Part shown: piece by piece, positions 1 to 7,186 of the stretch
How positions within the stretch are numbered: position 1 is the first letter of the stretch
How the letters are laid out: each line of letters begins with the position of its first letter
Translations under genes and position numbers: made by a program
DNA from: JAWAAW01 sp038884575
Lineage (GTDB): Archaea > Nanobdellota > Nanobdellia > Woesearchaeales > ARS49
Reading direction: 5' to 3'
Assembly: GCA_038884575.1 (NCBI GenBank)
Contig: JAWABQ010000019.1
Location: forward strand, 1-13,081
DNA: 13,081 nt
The notes under the pieces: generated by a model
What the model was told of the DNA's origin: nothing
Database searches by the model: none
The model's input: the letters and a program-made list of their open reading frames with translations, nothing else

Positions 1-643
1 TTGCCTTCTCACGCCTCTTGTGCCCGAAAGCAACATCTGCCTTAATGCCGCGCTCACCAAGTCTCTTGACAAGATAATCCGCCCTCTTGCCACCTCCCAA
101 GTCAGGGCTAACTATGACCAAGTCCTGAAGGAAGTCAGGATGATTTTTTTGCAAATAATTAAGCAAGCTCGTCAATGAATACAAATTGTCCATAGGTATG
201 CTGAAATACTCCTGAATCTGCGGAGTGTGCAAGTCAACAGTCATTCCACGGTCAGCATAAAGCGAAATCACGTCAGCCAAAGCCTTTGCGTTAACACTAA
301 CCCTTGACTCGTCCTTCCTGTCCTGCCTTGAAAACCGCATATAAGGCATCACAATATTGACCTCCTTTGGCGAAGAAAAGCCCATTGCCTGCAGCTTGAA
401 CACGAGCTCTGTGAACCACTCATAAGGTGCCTTGTTGCTGTCGTGAATCAAAAAGCACTTCTTGTTCCTGATATTCTCCAAAATCCTGAGCTTTACCTCG
501 CCGTCCTTGAACACTGTCCTCTCAATATCCGCGAGGAAGACAGAAAACCCATTGCCTTCCTTGCTCTTCAAATAATTATAAACGCCCTTTGCAAAATAAA
601 ACCCCTTGCCCTTAGAATCAGCAATTATGGCAACCTCCTCCAT
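1..643 (-). CDS. prs: Ribose-phosphate pyrophosphokinase (PRPP synthetase), 5' part only
   Basis: This enzyme transfers pyrophosphate from ATP to ribose 5-phosphate, making PRPP for nucleotide, histidine and cofactor synthesis in the cytoplasm. The visible 214 residues start at ATG 643 and stay open to the window edge, so the C-terminus, including the PRPP-binding loop, is missing. Seen: F-K-D-G-E near residues 45-49; the regulatory-flag/ATP segment PYMRFSRQDRKDESR at 100-114; the PRPP synthetase signature VDLHTPQIQEYF at 136-147, matching the usual D-L-H-x-x-Q-I-Q-G-F-F with Glu for Gly; and KRR near 209-211, where the flexible catalytic loop lies. Intact enzymes are about 285-320 residues. 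There is no Shine-Dalgarno before the ATG, which suggests a leaderless or short-leader mRNA. A T-tract terminator separates it from the protease gene upstream. Family assignment is firm; the subclass (bacterial-like or archaeal) cannot be decided from this part. Confidence 0.93.
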   Translation of the reverse strand, partial: MEEVAIIADSKGKGFYFAKGVYNYLKSKEGNGFSVFLADIERTVFKDGEVKLRILENIRNKKCFLIHDSNKAPYEWFTELVFKLQAMGFSSPKEVNIVMPYMRFSRQDRKDESRVSVNAKALADVISLYADRGMTVDLHTPQIQEYFSIPMDNLYSLTSLLNYLQKNHPDFLQDLVIVSPDLGGGKRADYLVKRLGERGIKADVAFGHKRREKA

Positions 644-665
644 AAAAAGAGCTGAAAACCGCGCT

Positions 666-675
666 AGTTTTTAAC
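666..675 (-). promoter_or_regulatory. Candidate TATA box for prs
   Basis: On the minus strand this reads AGTTAAAAAC. Its centre is about 27 nt upstream of the prs ATG at 643, the spacing expected if transcription starts at or beside the start codon. A second candidate, ACATATATTC at 691-700, would give a leader of roughly 25 nt. The sequence alone does not decide between them. Confidence 0.4.
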
Positions 676-700
676 TTTTATCGCAGTCAAGAATATATGT

Positions 701-716
701 TAAAAAAATAAAAAAA
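701..716 (-). terminator. Oligo-T transcription terminator after the metalloprotease gene
   Basis: Directly after the TGA stop (719-717) the minus strand has two runs of about seven T residues separated by one A. Archaeal RNA polymerase terminates at such T-tracts without needing a hairpin. It also marks the boundary with the prs promoter downstream. I see no comparable T-tract after rps7 or after the gene ending at 11024. Confidence 0.65.
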
Positions 717-1460
717 TCAGCCGTACATTGCCTTTATTCCGGTAATGTCAGGCTGTTCCAGAGTCCTCTTGGCAACATCCCCGTTGCTTGAGTAGCCGTA
801 CATTGTTACTGCAGTGCAGGATGTGCTGTAAATGTCGCTCATTCCGACGCTGTGACCGAACTCGTGGGTTGCAATGTTCTGCAGATCCATAACTGCAGGG
901 TTAACAGTGGCGTCGCCCCAGCTGAACCTTGTGTTCAGGAGCATGTCAAACTCAACAATCCTCTTGCCAACCTTTGTGTACCAGACAGAAGTCACTCCAA
1001 TGACATTGCTGTCAGGATAGTCGCCGAAAACAACAGCGTTCTTGTAGTTCTGCACGCCGTACTGGGCTGCATAGTCAACAACAGGAGCATTGAACAGTTC
1101 GCTTTCTGATGCAGTGTCCCATGCCTCTGCGCCAGACGTCAAAGCAGAGAGCACAAAGCTCTCATTAAGCCCTTGTGGGTTTGCAGGATTCACAAGATAA
1201 CTCACAGGCAGTGTTGTCCACTTGACACCCATAAGCTTGTAGCACAAGTCTGTGCCTGGCTTGCTTCCGCCTGAAGGCTTTGCGTAGTGGATAAAGTCCA
1301 CGCGCTCAAGGTCCCAATTGTCGCCAATAACAGGCGACTTCTCAGGCGCTGCTGCATTGTCCTTTGCATGCTGATTTGCAGGTATAATCATCGAGGCAGA
1401 TGCTGCTGTTGACAACAGAAACACTGCCAATATTGTCAGATTGAGTATTTTTGCTTTCAT
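717..1460 (-). CDS. Secreted matrixin-like zinc metalloprotease (metzincin, HExxHxxGxxD)
   Basis: Predicted exported zinc endopeptidase of 247 residues. Residues 1-23 form a signal peptide: MKAK, a hydrophobic core, then an Ala/Ser-rich end (TAASAS) suited to signal peptidase. The zinc site HEFGHSVGMSD lies at 199-209: two His ligands, catalytic Glu, the metzincin Gly, and Asp in place of the usual third His. VTMYGYSS at about 218-225 fits the Met-turn. The chain ends shortly after, so this is a bare catalytic domain with no C-terminal anchor. TTG at 1475 would add MGSAC, but ATG 1460 gives a cleaner signal peptide and lies about 25 nt below a TATA-like box, so I chose it. The gene starts 41 nt after the rps7 stop but has its own promoter and terminator, so it is probably not functionally part of the ribosomal operon. 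Substrate unknown. Confidence 0.85.
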   Translation of the reverse strand: MKAKILNLTILAVFLLSTAASASMIIPANQHAKDNAAAPEKSPVIGDNWDLERVDFIHYAKPSGGSKPGTDLCYKLMGVKWTTLPVSYLVNPANPQGLNESFVLSALTSGAEAWDTASESELFNAPVVDYAAQYGVQNYKNAVVFGDYPDSNVIGVTSVWYTKVGKRIVEFDMLLNTRFSWGDATVNPAVMDLQNIATHEFGHSVGMSDIYSTSCTAVTMYGYSSNGDVAKRTLEQPDITGIKAMYG

Positions 1461-1481
1461 ACAGGCAGAGCCCAAATATCA

Positions 1482-1490
1482 GTATTTAAG
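1482..1490 (-). promoter_or_regulatory. TATA box of the metalloprotease gene, leaderless arrangement
   Basis: The minus strand reads CTTAAATAC, a good archaeal TATA-like element. Its centre is about 25 nt above ATG 1460, so transcription should begin at or very near the start codon, and no Shine-Dalgarno precedes the ATG. The box lies in the 41-nt gap after rps7, so readthrough from the operon could add a second source of transcript. Confidence 0.55.
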
Positions 1491-1501
1491 CTTTTTTGTT
1501 T

Positions 1502-2122
1502 TTATCTTGCAGAATCAGCCTGCCTTTCTATCTCATTCTTCTTGAAAATAGCCAAGGACTTGGGGTCAAGCTTGAAAGCGGCAATTATCTCGTCTGCAAG
1601 GGCGCTTTCAATGCCTTTTTTCTTGTTGAATGCCTTGTCAAATGCGCCCTGGACAAAATACCTCAGGGCAACGTCAATCCTCCTTTGGGGCGCGCACTCA
1701 ACTGCCTTCGGATACCTTGCACCGCCATACTCAATTGTCACTATTTCCTCGCGCGGGGCAGCGTTCTCAACAGCCTTTACAAAGACCTTTATCGGGTTCT
1801 GCTTTGTCTGGCGCTCAATAATCTCAAAAGTCCTCTGGACGATCTGGGAGGATGTTATTGCCTTTCCTGTGGCGCCCTCGCTTGTGATTGTGTGCTTTCC
1901 GCCCCGATGCCCTGGGACCATTACCTTGTTAATCAGCCTTTCGACAATGAAAACCTTTGACTTGTGAAACTTTCTTCCTGCATATCTCGCGCCTGTTTTT
2001 GGCACTATTCGCGGGTCAAGGGCAATATACCTTTGCAGCCCGGGGTCCTCGACAGATATGCCTGACGTGCTCCACTTGTTGAATGCGAGAATTTCTTTTC
2101 CGGCAACTTGTGATTCTGTCAT
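1502..2122 (-). CDS. rps7: 30S ribosomal protein uS7
   Basis: Small-subunit protein that nucleates assembly of the 30S head and contacts 16S rRNA near the E site. It has 206 residues, in the archaeal/eukaryotic size range. Recognisable segments are the archaeal-type N-terminus (FNKWSTSGISVEDPGLQRYI, about residues 14-33), the rRNA-binding stretch VERLINKVMVPGHRGGKHT, KVFVKAVENAAPREE in the middle, and the C-terminal half RRIDVALRYFVQGAF. The ATG at 2122 comes one base after the rps12 TAA, so translation is likely coupled to rps12. This is the last gene of the operon. EF-1alpha, which often follows rps7 in archaea, is absent; a protease gene on its own promoter comes next. No T-tract follows the stop. 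Confidence 0.97.
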   Translation of the reverse strand: MTESQVAGKEILAFNKWSTSGISVEDPGLQRYIALDPRIVPKTGARYAGRKFHKSKVFIVERLINKVMVPGHRGGKHTITSEGATGKAITSSQIVQRTFEIIERQTKQNPIKVFVKAVENAAPREEIVTIEYGGARYPKAVECAPQRRIDVALRYFVQGAFDKAFNKKKGIESALADEIIAAFKLDPKSLAIFKKNEIERQADSAR

Positions 2123-2123
2123 T

Positions 2124-2561
2124 TTACTTGCGTGCCTTCTCTATCTTTTTCTGCCTCAATGCCAAAAGGCTTTGGTCATTTACTTTTATGACCTGCCACC
2201 TGATTCCTGAGAGGTCTCCAATAGGGCCTCCCTTGCGCCCCCCAATTGCCTCAATAACGACCTCATCATGTTCGTCAATAAGCTTTTGCGCGCCGTCGCC
2301 GGGCATGAATGCAGTCACTTGTTTGCCGTTCTTGATCAGCTGCACCCTGCAGCACTTTCTCATTGCCGAGTTTGGCTGCTTTGCCTCAACCTGGCGCTTT
2401 TCAAGCACGATTCCCTTTGCCTGCGCAGCACCTTCAAGAGGGTCTGCTTTTGCGCCAGTGCCAAGCATGCGGCGTACAAACATCTTTTTCAGCAATTTTC
2501 CGTGGTGCCTTCTAGCCTTGAGCCGCTTTGCAGTGTTCAGTCCGTTGCTTTTGTTACCCAT
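2124..2561 (-). CDS. rps12: 30S ribosomal protein uS12
   Basis: Decoding-centre protein of the small subunit. It has 145 residues, the normal archaeal length. The family hallmark KQPNSAMRKCCRVQL is present (about residues 60-74), followed by KNGKQVTAFMPGDG and a typical archaeal C-terminal tail rich in Lys and Arg. The basic N-terminus (KRLKARRHHGKLLKK) matches archaeal uS12. The start ATG at 2561 overlaps the last codons and stop of the NusA-like gene by 8 nt, the longest overlap in the operon, and rps7 follows after one base. The start is supported by this tight coupling and by a standard N-terminal length. Confidence 0.97.
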   Translation of the reverse strand: MGNKSNGLNTAKRLKARRHHGKLLKKMFVRRMLGTGAKADPLEGAAQAKGIVLEKRQVEAKQPNSAMRKCCRVQLIKNGKQVTAFMPGDGAQKLIDEHDEVVIEAIGGRKGGPIGDLSGIRWQVIKVNDQSLLALRQKKIEKARK

Positions 2562-2988
2562 AATCAGCTACCTTTAGCTCTTTTACAGGGAAGAAGCGCT
2601 GCACAACAGCCTCGTACGCCCGAAGAGTCTGGGCGTTTCTGCCGATAAGCAGCCCCCTTGCCTTTAGGTCAGGAGGGACAAGAATGACAATGCCGTCTTC
2701 CTGCTCCCTTATCTCCCTTACGTCGATGGGATACACCAAGTTCTTTATAAAGGTTACGAGTTCGTGCGAGAACTCTGCAATCTTGACTTTTTTCTTCAGC
2801 CCTGCCTCAAGCCTGCGGACATTTGCCCCCTTTGGGCCTATTGCCCTGCCCGCATCGCCTGGCTCAACCACGAAAATAACCTGATTTTCCCCGACAATGC
2901 AGTCCTTGACGCGCGCATGCGTCAGCCTTTCAAAGTGCGATATCACCTGCATGGTGCCAGTGTCATAGACGATCTTGCCGGAACTCAT
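2554..2988 (-). CDS. nusA: NusA-like KH-domain transcription factor
   Basis: Archaeal NusA homologue made of two KH RNA-binding domains without the bacterial N-terminal polymerase-binding or S1 domains. It is presumed to act on RNA during transcription elongation or termination. From ATG 2988 the protein has 144 residues, the usual size. KH1 carries GDAGRAIGPKGANVRRLE (GxxG = GPKG) and KH2 carries RGLLIGRNAQTLRAYEAVV (GRNA). A longer reading from 3036 would add 16 residues running back into rpl30e. ATG 2988 overlaps the rpl30e stop as ATGA and gives the normal archaeal N-terminus MSSGKIVYDTGTMQVI, so I prefer it. Its place between rpl30e and rps12 is the conserved archaeal gene order. Confidence 0.94.
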   Translation of the reverse strand: MSSGKIVYDTGTMQVISHFERLTHARVKDCIVGENQVIFVVEPGDAGRAIGPKGANVRRLEAGLKKKVKIAEFSHELVTFIKNLVYPIDVREIREQEDGIVILVPPDLKARGLLIGRNAQTLRAYEAVVQRFFPVKELKVADYG

Positions 2989-3257
2989 GCACCCTTCAGG
3001 ACTCCCACGACAGAAATCGCAAACGGTTTTTTGCACCAGACGCCAAGCTCCTCGTTTGTCACCTGCAGCTCCTGGCAGTCCAGGCCGCTGATTGAGCAGT
3101 GCCTTTTGAAGTCCTCTTTCAGCGCAGGCGGGCAGTTTGCGGAAACATAAATTTTTGCGAGCTTGCCCTGCCTTGCGAGCTTTTGGACGCGCGCAGTGCC
3201 AAGCACAAGCCTCTTGTCAGCCATCAGCTTCCTTATCTCTGTTGTAGCGTCTGCCAT
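2985..3257 (-). CDS. rpl30e: 50S ribosomal protein eL30 (L30e)
   Basis: Large-subunit protein of the L7Ae/L30e fold, shared by archaea and eukaryotes and absent from bacteria. It has 90 residues, slightly shorter than many relatives but complete. Seen: TEIRKLMADKRLVLGTARVQK near the N-terminus, KIYVSANCPP in the middle (the VSANCP segment is characteristic), and a C-terminal LGVWCKKPFAISVVGVLKGA. The start overlaps the rpoA2 stop by one base (TAATG), with a good Shine-Dalgarno, GGTGA, at 3269-3265, seven bases upstream. Its 3' end overlaps the NusA-like gene by four bases. Confidence 0.95.
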   Translation of the reverse strand: MADATTEIRKLMADKRLVLGTARVQKLARQGKLAKIYVSANCPPALKEDFKRHCSISGLDCQELQVTNEELGVWCKKPFAISVVGVLKGA

Positions 3258-4390
3258 TACTTCTTCACCCTTGTTACCAGCCCAGGCAGCCCTGTTCCGA
3301 CAGGCACTGGCTGGTTGAGCATTATGTTTTCAACAACAGAGTCAAGCTCGTCAACTTCCCCTGTCAAGGCCGCGTTGATGATGTGCTTTATTGGCGTCTC
3401 GAAGGAAGCCCTTGCAAGCACAGATGCCTTTTCTGAGACAACGCCGTAGCGCGTGATTCCCTTGACGCCGCCTGATACGCACATCGTGTCTGCGACAAGC
3501 ATTATGTGCCTTATGTCGACAGTCAGGCCCTGCGCCTCTATGACCTTGTAAACCTCATCAATAATTGCCTGCCTTGCAGCCTCTATGCCAAAGACAGACG
3601 CGATCTCGTAGATGTCATTGCTCACTGTCCTTGTCGTGTCAACAAAGTCAAGCTCAAGTATCTTTTTCAGGTTTGTCCCTGCCGTTATTATGATGAATTC
3701 CTCGTGCCTCTTGACAGGGAGCACCTGGACAATCCCCTTTATGCCTGAGATGTGGATTCCCTTTATTTCCTCCTTGAGCTTGTAGAGCTCGTTCAGGCTC
3801 TTCTCATCCCTGCCTTTGAGCTTGATTTCTATGATTCCCTCTTCGCCCTGCTTTGCTGATGCTGACTTGGCAAGGGCTTTTTCCATTGCCTTGATGATTG
3901 CTGCCGCATTTATTCCTATGTCCTGCATCTTTTGAGTGTTAAGCCTGAGCTCTATCTTGAGGTCAACAATGTTTATTGCATAGTCTGTTACAAGCTCGTG
4001 AAGCTTTGTTTCCTTTATCTTGAGCGCAAGCTCCCTGATGTCCTTGCCCTTGTTATAAGGCGCCTTGAGGAATATTTCCATCATTGGAGTTGCAAGGGTC
4101 TTCCTGCCGTCAAGAATCTCAATTATACGCGGCAGGCCCATTGTGACGTTTAGTTCAGCGACTCCTGCGAAGTGGAATGTGTCAAGCGTCATTTGCGTTC
4201 CCTGCTCACCAATGCTCTCTGCGCCGATAAGCCCGACCGCCTCGCCAGGGTCAATTCGCGCGGCAAGGTATTCCTGGTAAAGCTTTTCTGCAGCCCTCTT
4301 GAGCTTGCTTGCAGGGCATTTCTGCTCAAGCTCCTGCAGGAGCTTTGGCGGCATCTTGTCCTCGTATTCCTTGAGTTCTGCGTGCACCAT
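3257..4390 (-). CDS. rpoA2: DNA-directed RNA polymerase subunit A'' (RpoA2)
   Basis: C-terminal part of the largest RNA polymerase subunit, corresponding to the C-terminal third of bacterial beta' or eukaryotic Rpb1, made as a separate chain as in nearly all archaea. It has 377 residues, the normal length. The hallmark IGAESIGEQGTQMTLDTFH lies near residues 55-73, followed by HFAGVAELNVTMGLPRIIEILDGRK, part of the jaw/cleft and trigger-loop-adjacent region. The C-terminal block VSGGVKGITRYGVVSEKASVLARASFETPIKHI is also typical. The ATG lies two bases after the rpoA1 TAA, and GGTGA seven bases upstream can serve as Shine-Dalgarno. No intein is present. Confidence 0.97.
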   Translation of the reverse strand: MVHAELKEYEDKMPPKLLQELEQKCPASKLKRAAEKLYQEYLAARIDPGEAVGLIGAESIGEQGTQMTLDTFHFAGVAELNVTMGLPRIIEILDGRKTLATPMMEIFLKAPYNKGKDIRELALKIKETKLHELVTDYAINIVDLKIELRLNTQKMQDIGINAAAIIKAMEKALAKSASAKQGEEGIIEIKLKGRDEKSLNELYKLKEEIKGIHISGIKGIVQVLPVKRHEEFIIITAGTNLKKILELDFVDTTRTVSNDIYEIASVFGIEAARQAIIDEVYKVIEAQGLTVDIRHIMLVADTMCVSGGVKGITRYGVVSEKASVLARASFETPIKHIINAALTGEVDELDSVVENIMLNQPVPVGTGLPGLVTRVKK

Positions 4391-4392
4391 TT

Positions 4393-7185
4393 TTATCTCA
4401 CCGCGTCTATTATCTTTTGAACGTCAATCTGGCCGCTTTCAGAGCGCGACACGTCAACTCCGTCCTCGCCGTACTCGAACTGTATTATCCTGCCGTTTGC
4501 GTCGCGCACAGTGCGGTCATATTCCACCCTTAAGTCCTGCATGGCATTGGCAAGGCGCCTGTACAGGTATCCTGACTTTGGCGTCCTGAGCGCTGTGTCC
4601 ATGAGCGAGTCCCTTCCTGTGATTTCGTGGAAGAAGAACTCCTTGGGGTTAAGCCCGTGCTTGAAGCCGTGCCTGACAAACCCGCGCGCCTCAGGGGACA
4701 AATCGCCTTTCCTGAAGCAGCTCAGGGTCCTGCCTGTGTATCCTTTTTCAATGCGCTTGCCCCTGAGCGCCTGCTGGCCGACGCAGGCTGACATCTGCGT
4801 GAGGGCAAGTATGTTCCCCCTTGCCCCTGACTTGACCATTACCATTGTCTGTATTCCTGATGGCGTGTTTTCCTTGACTATCTGGCCGCATTTGTTGCGC
4901 GCCCTGTTGAGCACCTCAAGTATCTTGAGCTCAAGGGTTTCCGCAAGCGTCCTGCCGGGGAATGTTTCCATTGTCCCGTCGTGGTAGCTCTTGATGATTG
5001 TGTTTACCTCCTCCTCTGCCTTTGTGAGGGTGTCGTCAATAAGGTCATTTGCCGCCTTTGGAAGGTCATTGTCAGATATTGGGGCGCTGAAGCCTGTCCT
5101 GAGGAGGACTTCTATGCCAAGCTTCAGTATCTTGTGCAGTATTTCCACTGTCCTTGCAGGGCCGTAATACCTGTGCAGGGTCCTGAGCATGACCCCTGAG
5201 CCCTCTCCGCCTATGCTGTTCTTGTCAATTACGCCCTCTGTGAGCTTTCCGTCTGCAACAACAACAGGGTTTCCTGCCTTGTCAGTGCCCTTGTAGTTGA
5301 AGTCTTCAGGCAGCAGCACGCTGAAGATTTCCTTTCCGTTGATTATTTTCTTGTGCGGCAGCCTTGTGAAGTCTGTGGCGCCGGCAGCGCACAGCAGCTC
5401 AACAGCCTGTTCGCGCTCCATCTCAAGCTCTGAAGTAAGCAGGAAATTGCCTGAAATTCCGTCGTGCAGGCAGCCTATTGCAGCCATTCCGTGGCCAGGG
5501 CTGACGAGCTGGGTCTGGACTTCCATAAGGATTTCAGCCTCTGCCCTTGCCTCTTCTGACTGGGGCACGTGAAGGTTCATCTCGTCCCCGTCAAAGTCTG
5601 CATTGTAAGGCGCGCAGACTGCAGGGTTAAGGCGCAGTGTCCTTCCCGGCAATACCTTGATGCGGTGGCACATCATGCTCATCCTGTGCAGGGAGGGCTG
5701 CCTGTTGAACACTGCTATGTCCCCGTCCATCACGTGCCTTTCAACAATATAGCCCGGCTGCAGCTCCTCAAGCGCAGCCTCCCTTGTCTCGTCTGTTATT
5801 TTTTTCTTTTTGCCGTCAGGCCTCACTATGTAGTTCGCGCCAGGGTACTTGCCGGGGCCGTTTTCAACGAACTTCTTCAGATACTGCATGTTCCATTCGT
5901 TTATTGTTTCAGGAACAGTGAGCTTCATTGCTGTTATTTTCGGGATTCCGACCTCATTTATCTTGAGCATGGGGTCTGGCGAGATGACGCTTCTTGCGCA
6001 GAAGTTTGTCCTCTTTCCTGCGAGGTTGTGCCTTATCCTGCCTTCCTTGCTCTTGATGCGCTCCGTGATTGTCTTCAGGGGCTGGCCTGACCTGTGCCTT
6101 GCAGGCGGCACCTGTGCGATTGTGTTGTCAAAGAATGTTGTTACGTGGTACTGCAGCAGGTCCCAGAGGTCCTCAATTATGATTTCAGGCGCGCCTGCAT
6201 TGATGTTTTCGAAGAGGCGCTGGTTTATCCTGACAATGTCGCCGAGCTTGTGAGTCAGGTCGTCTTCTGAGCGCTCGCCGCTTTCAAGCGTGATGCTTGG
6301 GCGCACAGTGACAGGCGGTATTGCGAGAACTGTGAGGATTGACCATTCAGGCCTTGCGTATGCAGGGTCTATTCCGAAGATTTTGCAGTCATCATCTGGT
6401 ATTTTCTCAAGCCTTGCCCTGACCTCTATCGGGCTCAGGCGCTTTTCGCCCTCGATGAATGTTGTCGGCTTCTCAATGTTTATTTTTGACTGCTTTGCCT
6501 TGCAGTGCGGGCACTTGTTGACTGTCTTGAGGGAGTCAATGATGTCCTTAATCTTGGTCCTCCTTGCTTCAATGCCCTCGTCCTGCTCAACCTGGTTCAA
6601 CAAGGCATTATACCTTGTTATCTTTTCCTGCGGGATAAGTATCCTGCCGCATTCCTTGCACGTGCACTTGAGCAGGGTTTGTATGATTCTTGCGAACTTG
6701 ACATGGACAACCGGCCTTGCGAGCTCTATGTAGCCAAAGTGTCCTATGCATTCCTTGAGCTTGCTTCCGCAGGTCTTGCAGCGCAGGCCAGGGTCAATGA
6801 CTCCGAGGCGCACATCCATCAGGCCGCCGTCGACAGGATACCCTTCCTTGTCGTAAAGCTCTGGCGTGACTATTTTGGCAGAGGCCATCTTCTTTATCAT
6901 CTTTGGCGACAAAAGCCCGAAGACAACGCTTTCCACCTGCTTGAACACGGAGTGCATCTGCGCCTCAAGGCGCTCCGGTGATATTGGCTTCTTCGGCACC
7001 TCTGCAAGGGCTGCAGCTGCCTTTTCCTCCTCTGTGGGAAGCTTTTCTGTGCGCTTCTGCGCAACCTCCTCTTTCATTGCAGCCTCTGTGCCTTTCTCTG
7101 CCTTTTCCGGCTTGGCTTCAGGCTCTGCATTTGCTTCCCCTGTGGCAGGGGCAGCCTGCGCTTCTTCTTTCTTTTTTCTTGGCAT
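4393..7185 (-). CDS. rpoA1: DNA-directed RNA polymerase subunit A' (RpoA1) with an N-terminal charged extension
   Basis: Largest catalytic subunit of RNA polymerase, 930 residues. The active-site motif NADFDGDEM is at 528-536, with the three Mg-binding Asp at 530, 532 and 534. Zinc motifs in the clamp are at about 136-149 (CKTC...CIGH) and 174-179 (CTCKEC), with a further CPHC near 225-228. The bridge-helix region is around 785-810 (KSGARGNILALTQMSACVGQQ) and trigger-loop sequence around 836-876. The family normally reaches FGLLSP about 14 residues from the start; here it begins at residue 89. The first 75 or so residues form a low-complexity Ala/Glu/Lys/Pro stretch with no aromatic residue before Phe81. 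Internal Met37 and Met77 are alternative starts, but ATG 7185 lies one base after the rpoB1 TAA, matching the tight packing elsewhere, so the long form is likely real. No intein. Confidence 0.96.
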   Translation of the reverse strand: MPRKKKEEAQAAPATGEANAEPEAKPEKAEKGTEAAMKEEVAQKRTEKLPTEEEKAAAALAEVPKKPISPERLEAQMHSVFKQVESVVFGLLSPKMIKKMASAKIVTPELYDKEGYPVDGGLMDVRLGVIDPGLRCKTCGSKLKECIGHFGYIELARPVVHVKFARIIQTLLKCTCKECGRILIPQEKITRYNALLNQVEQDEGIEARRTKIKDIIDSLKTVNKCPHCKAKQSKINIEKPTTFIEGEKRLSPIEVRARLEKIPDDDCKIFGIDPAYARPEWSILTVLAIPPVTVRPSITLESGERSEDDLTHKLGDIVRINQRLFENINAGAPEIIIEDLWDLLQYHVTTFFDNTIAQVPPARHRSGQPLKTITERIKSKEGRIRHNLAGKRTNFCARSVISPDPMLKINEVGIPKITAMKLTVPETINEWNMQYLKKFVENGPGKYPGANYIVRPDGKKKKITDETREAALEELQPGYIVERHVMDGDIAVFNRQPSLHRMSMMCHRIKVLPGRTLRLNPAVCAPYNADFDGDEMNLHVPQSEEARAEAEILMEVQTQLVSPGHGMAAIGCLHDGISGNFLLTSELEMEREQAVELLCAAGATDFTRLPHKKIINGKEIFSVLLPEDFNYKGTDKAGNPVVVADGKLTEGVIDKNSIGGEGSGVMLRTLHRYYGPARTVEILHKILKLGIEVLLRTGFSAPISDNDLPKAANDLIDDTLTKAEEEVNTIIKSYHDGTMETFPGRTLAETLELKILEVLNRARNKCGQIVKENTPSGIQTMVMVKSGARGNILALTQMSACVGQQALRGKRIEKGYTGRTLSCFRKGDLSPEARGFVRHGFKHGLNPKEFFFHEITGRDSLMDTALRTPKSGYLYRRLANAMQDLRVEYDRTVRDANGRIIQFEYGEDGVDVSRSESGQIDVQKIIDAVR

Positions 7186-7186
7186 T

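Noticed and set aside
443..655. Plus-strand 70-codon frame near the left end
   Set aside because: It is antisense to prs, whose minus-strand translation matches PRPP synthetase along its length.
2989..3036. Upstream start for the NusA-like gene at 3036
   Set aside because: It would add 16 residues (MQKTVCDFCRGSPEGC) encoded inside rpl30e; ATG 2988 gives the normal family N-terminus and an ATGA overlap.
4393..7185. Intein in RpoA' (known in some archaea)
   Set aside because: The active-site NADFDGDEM region and all flanking blocks are continuous, with no inserted domain.
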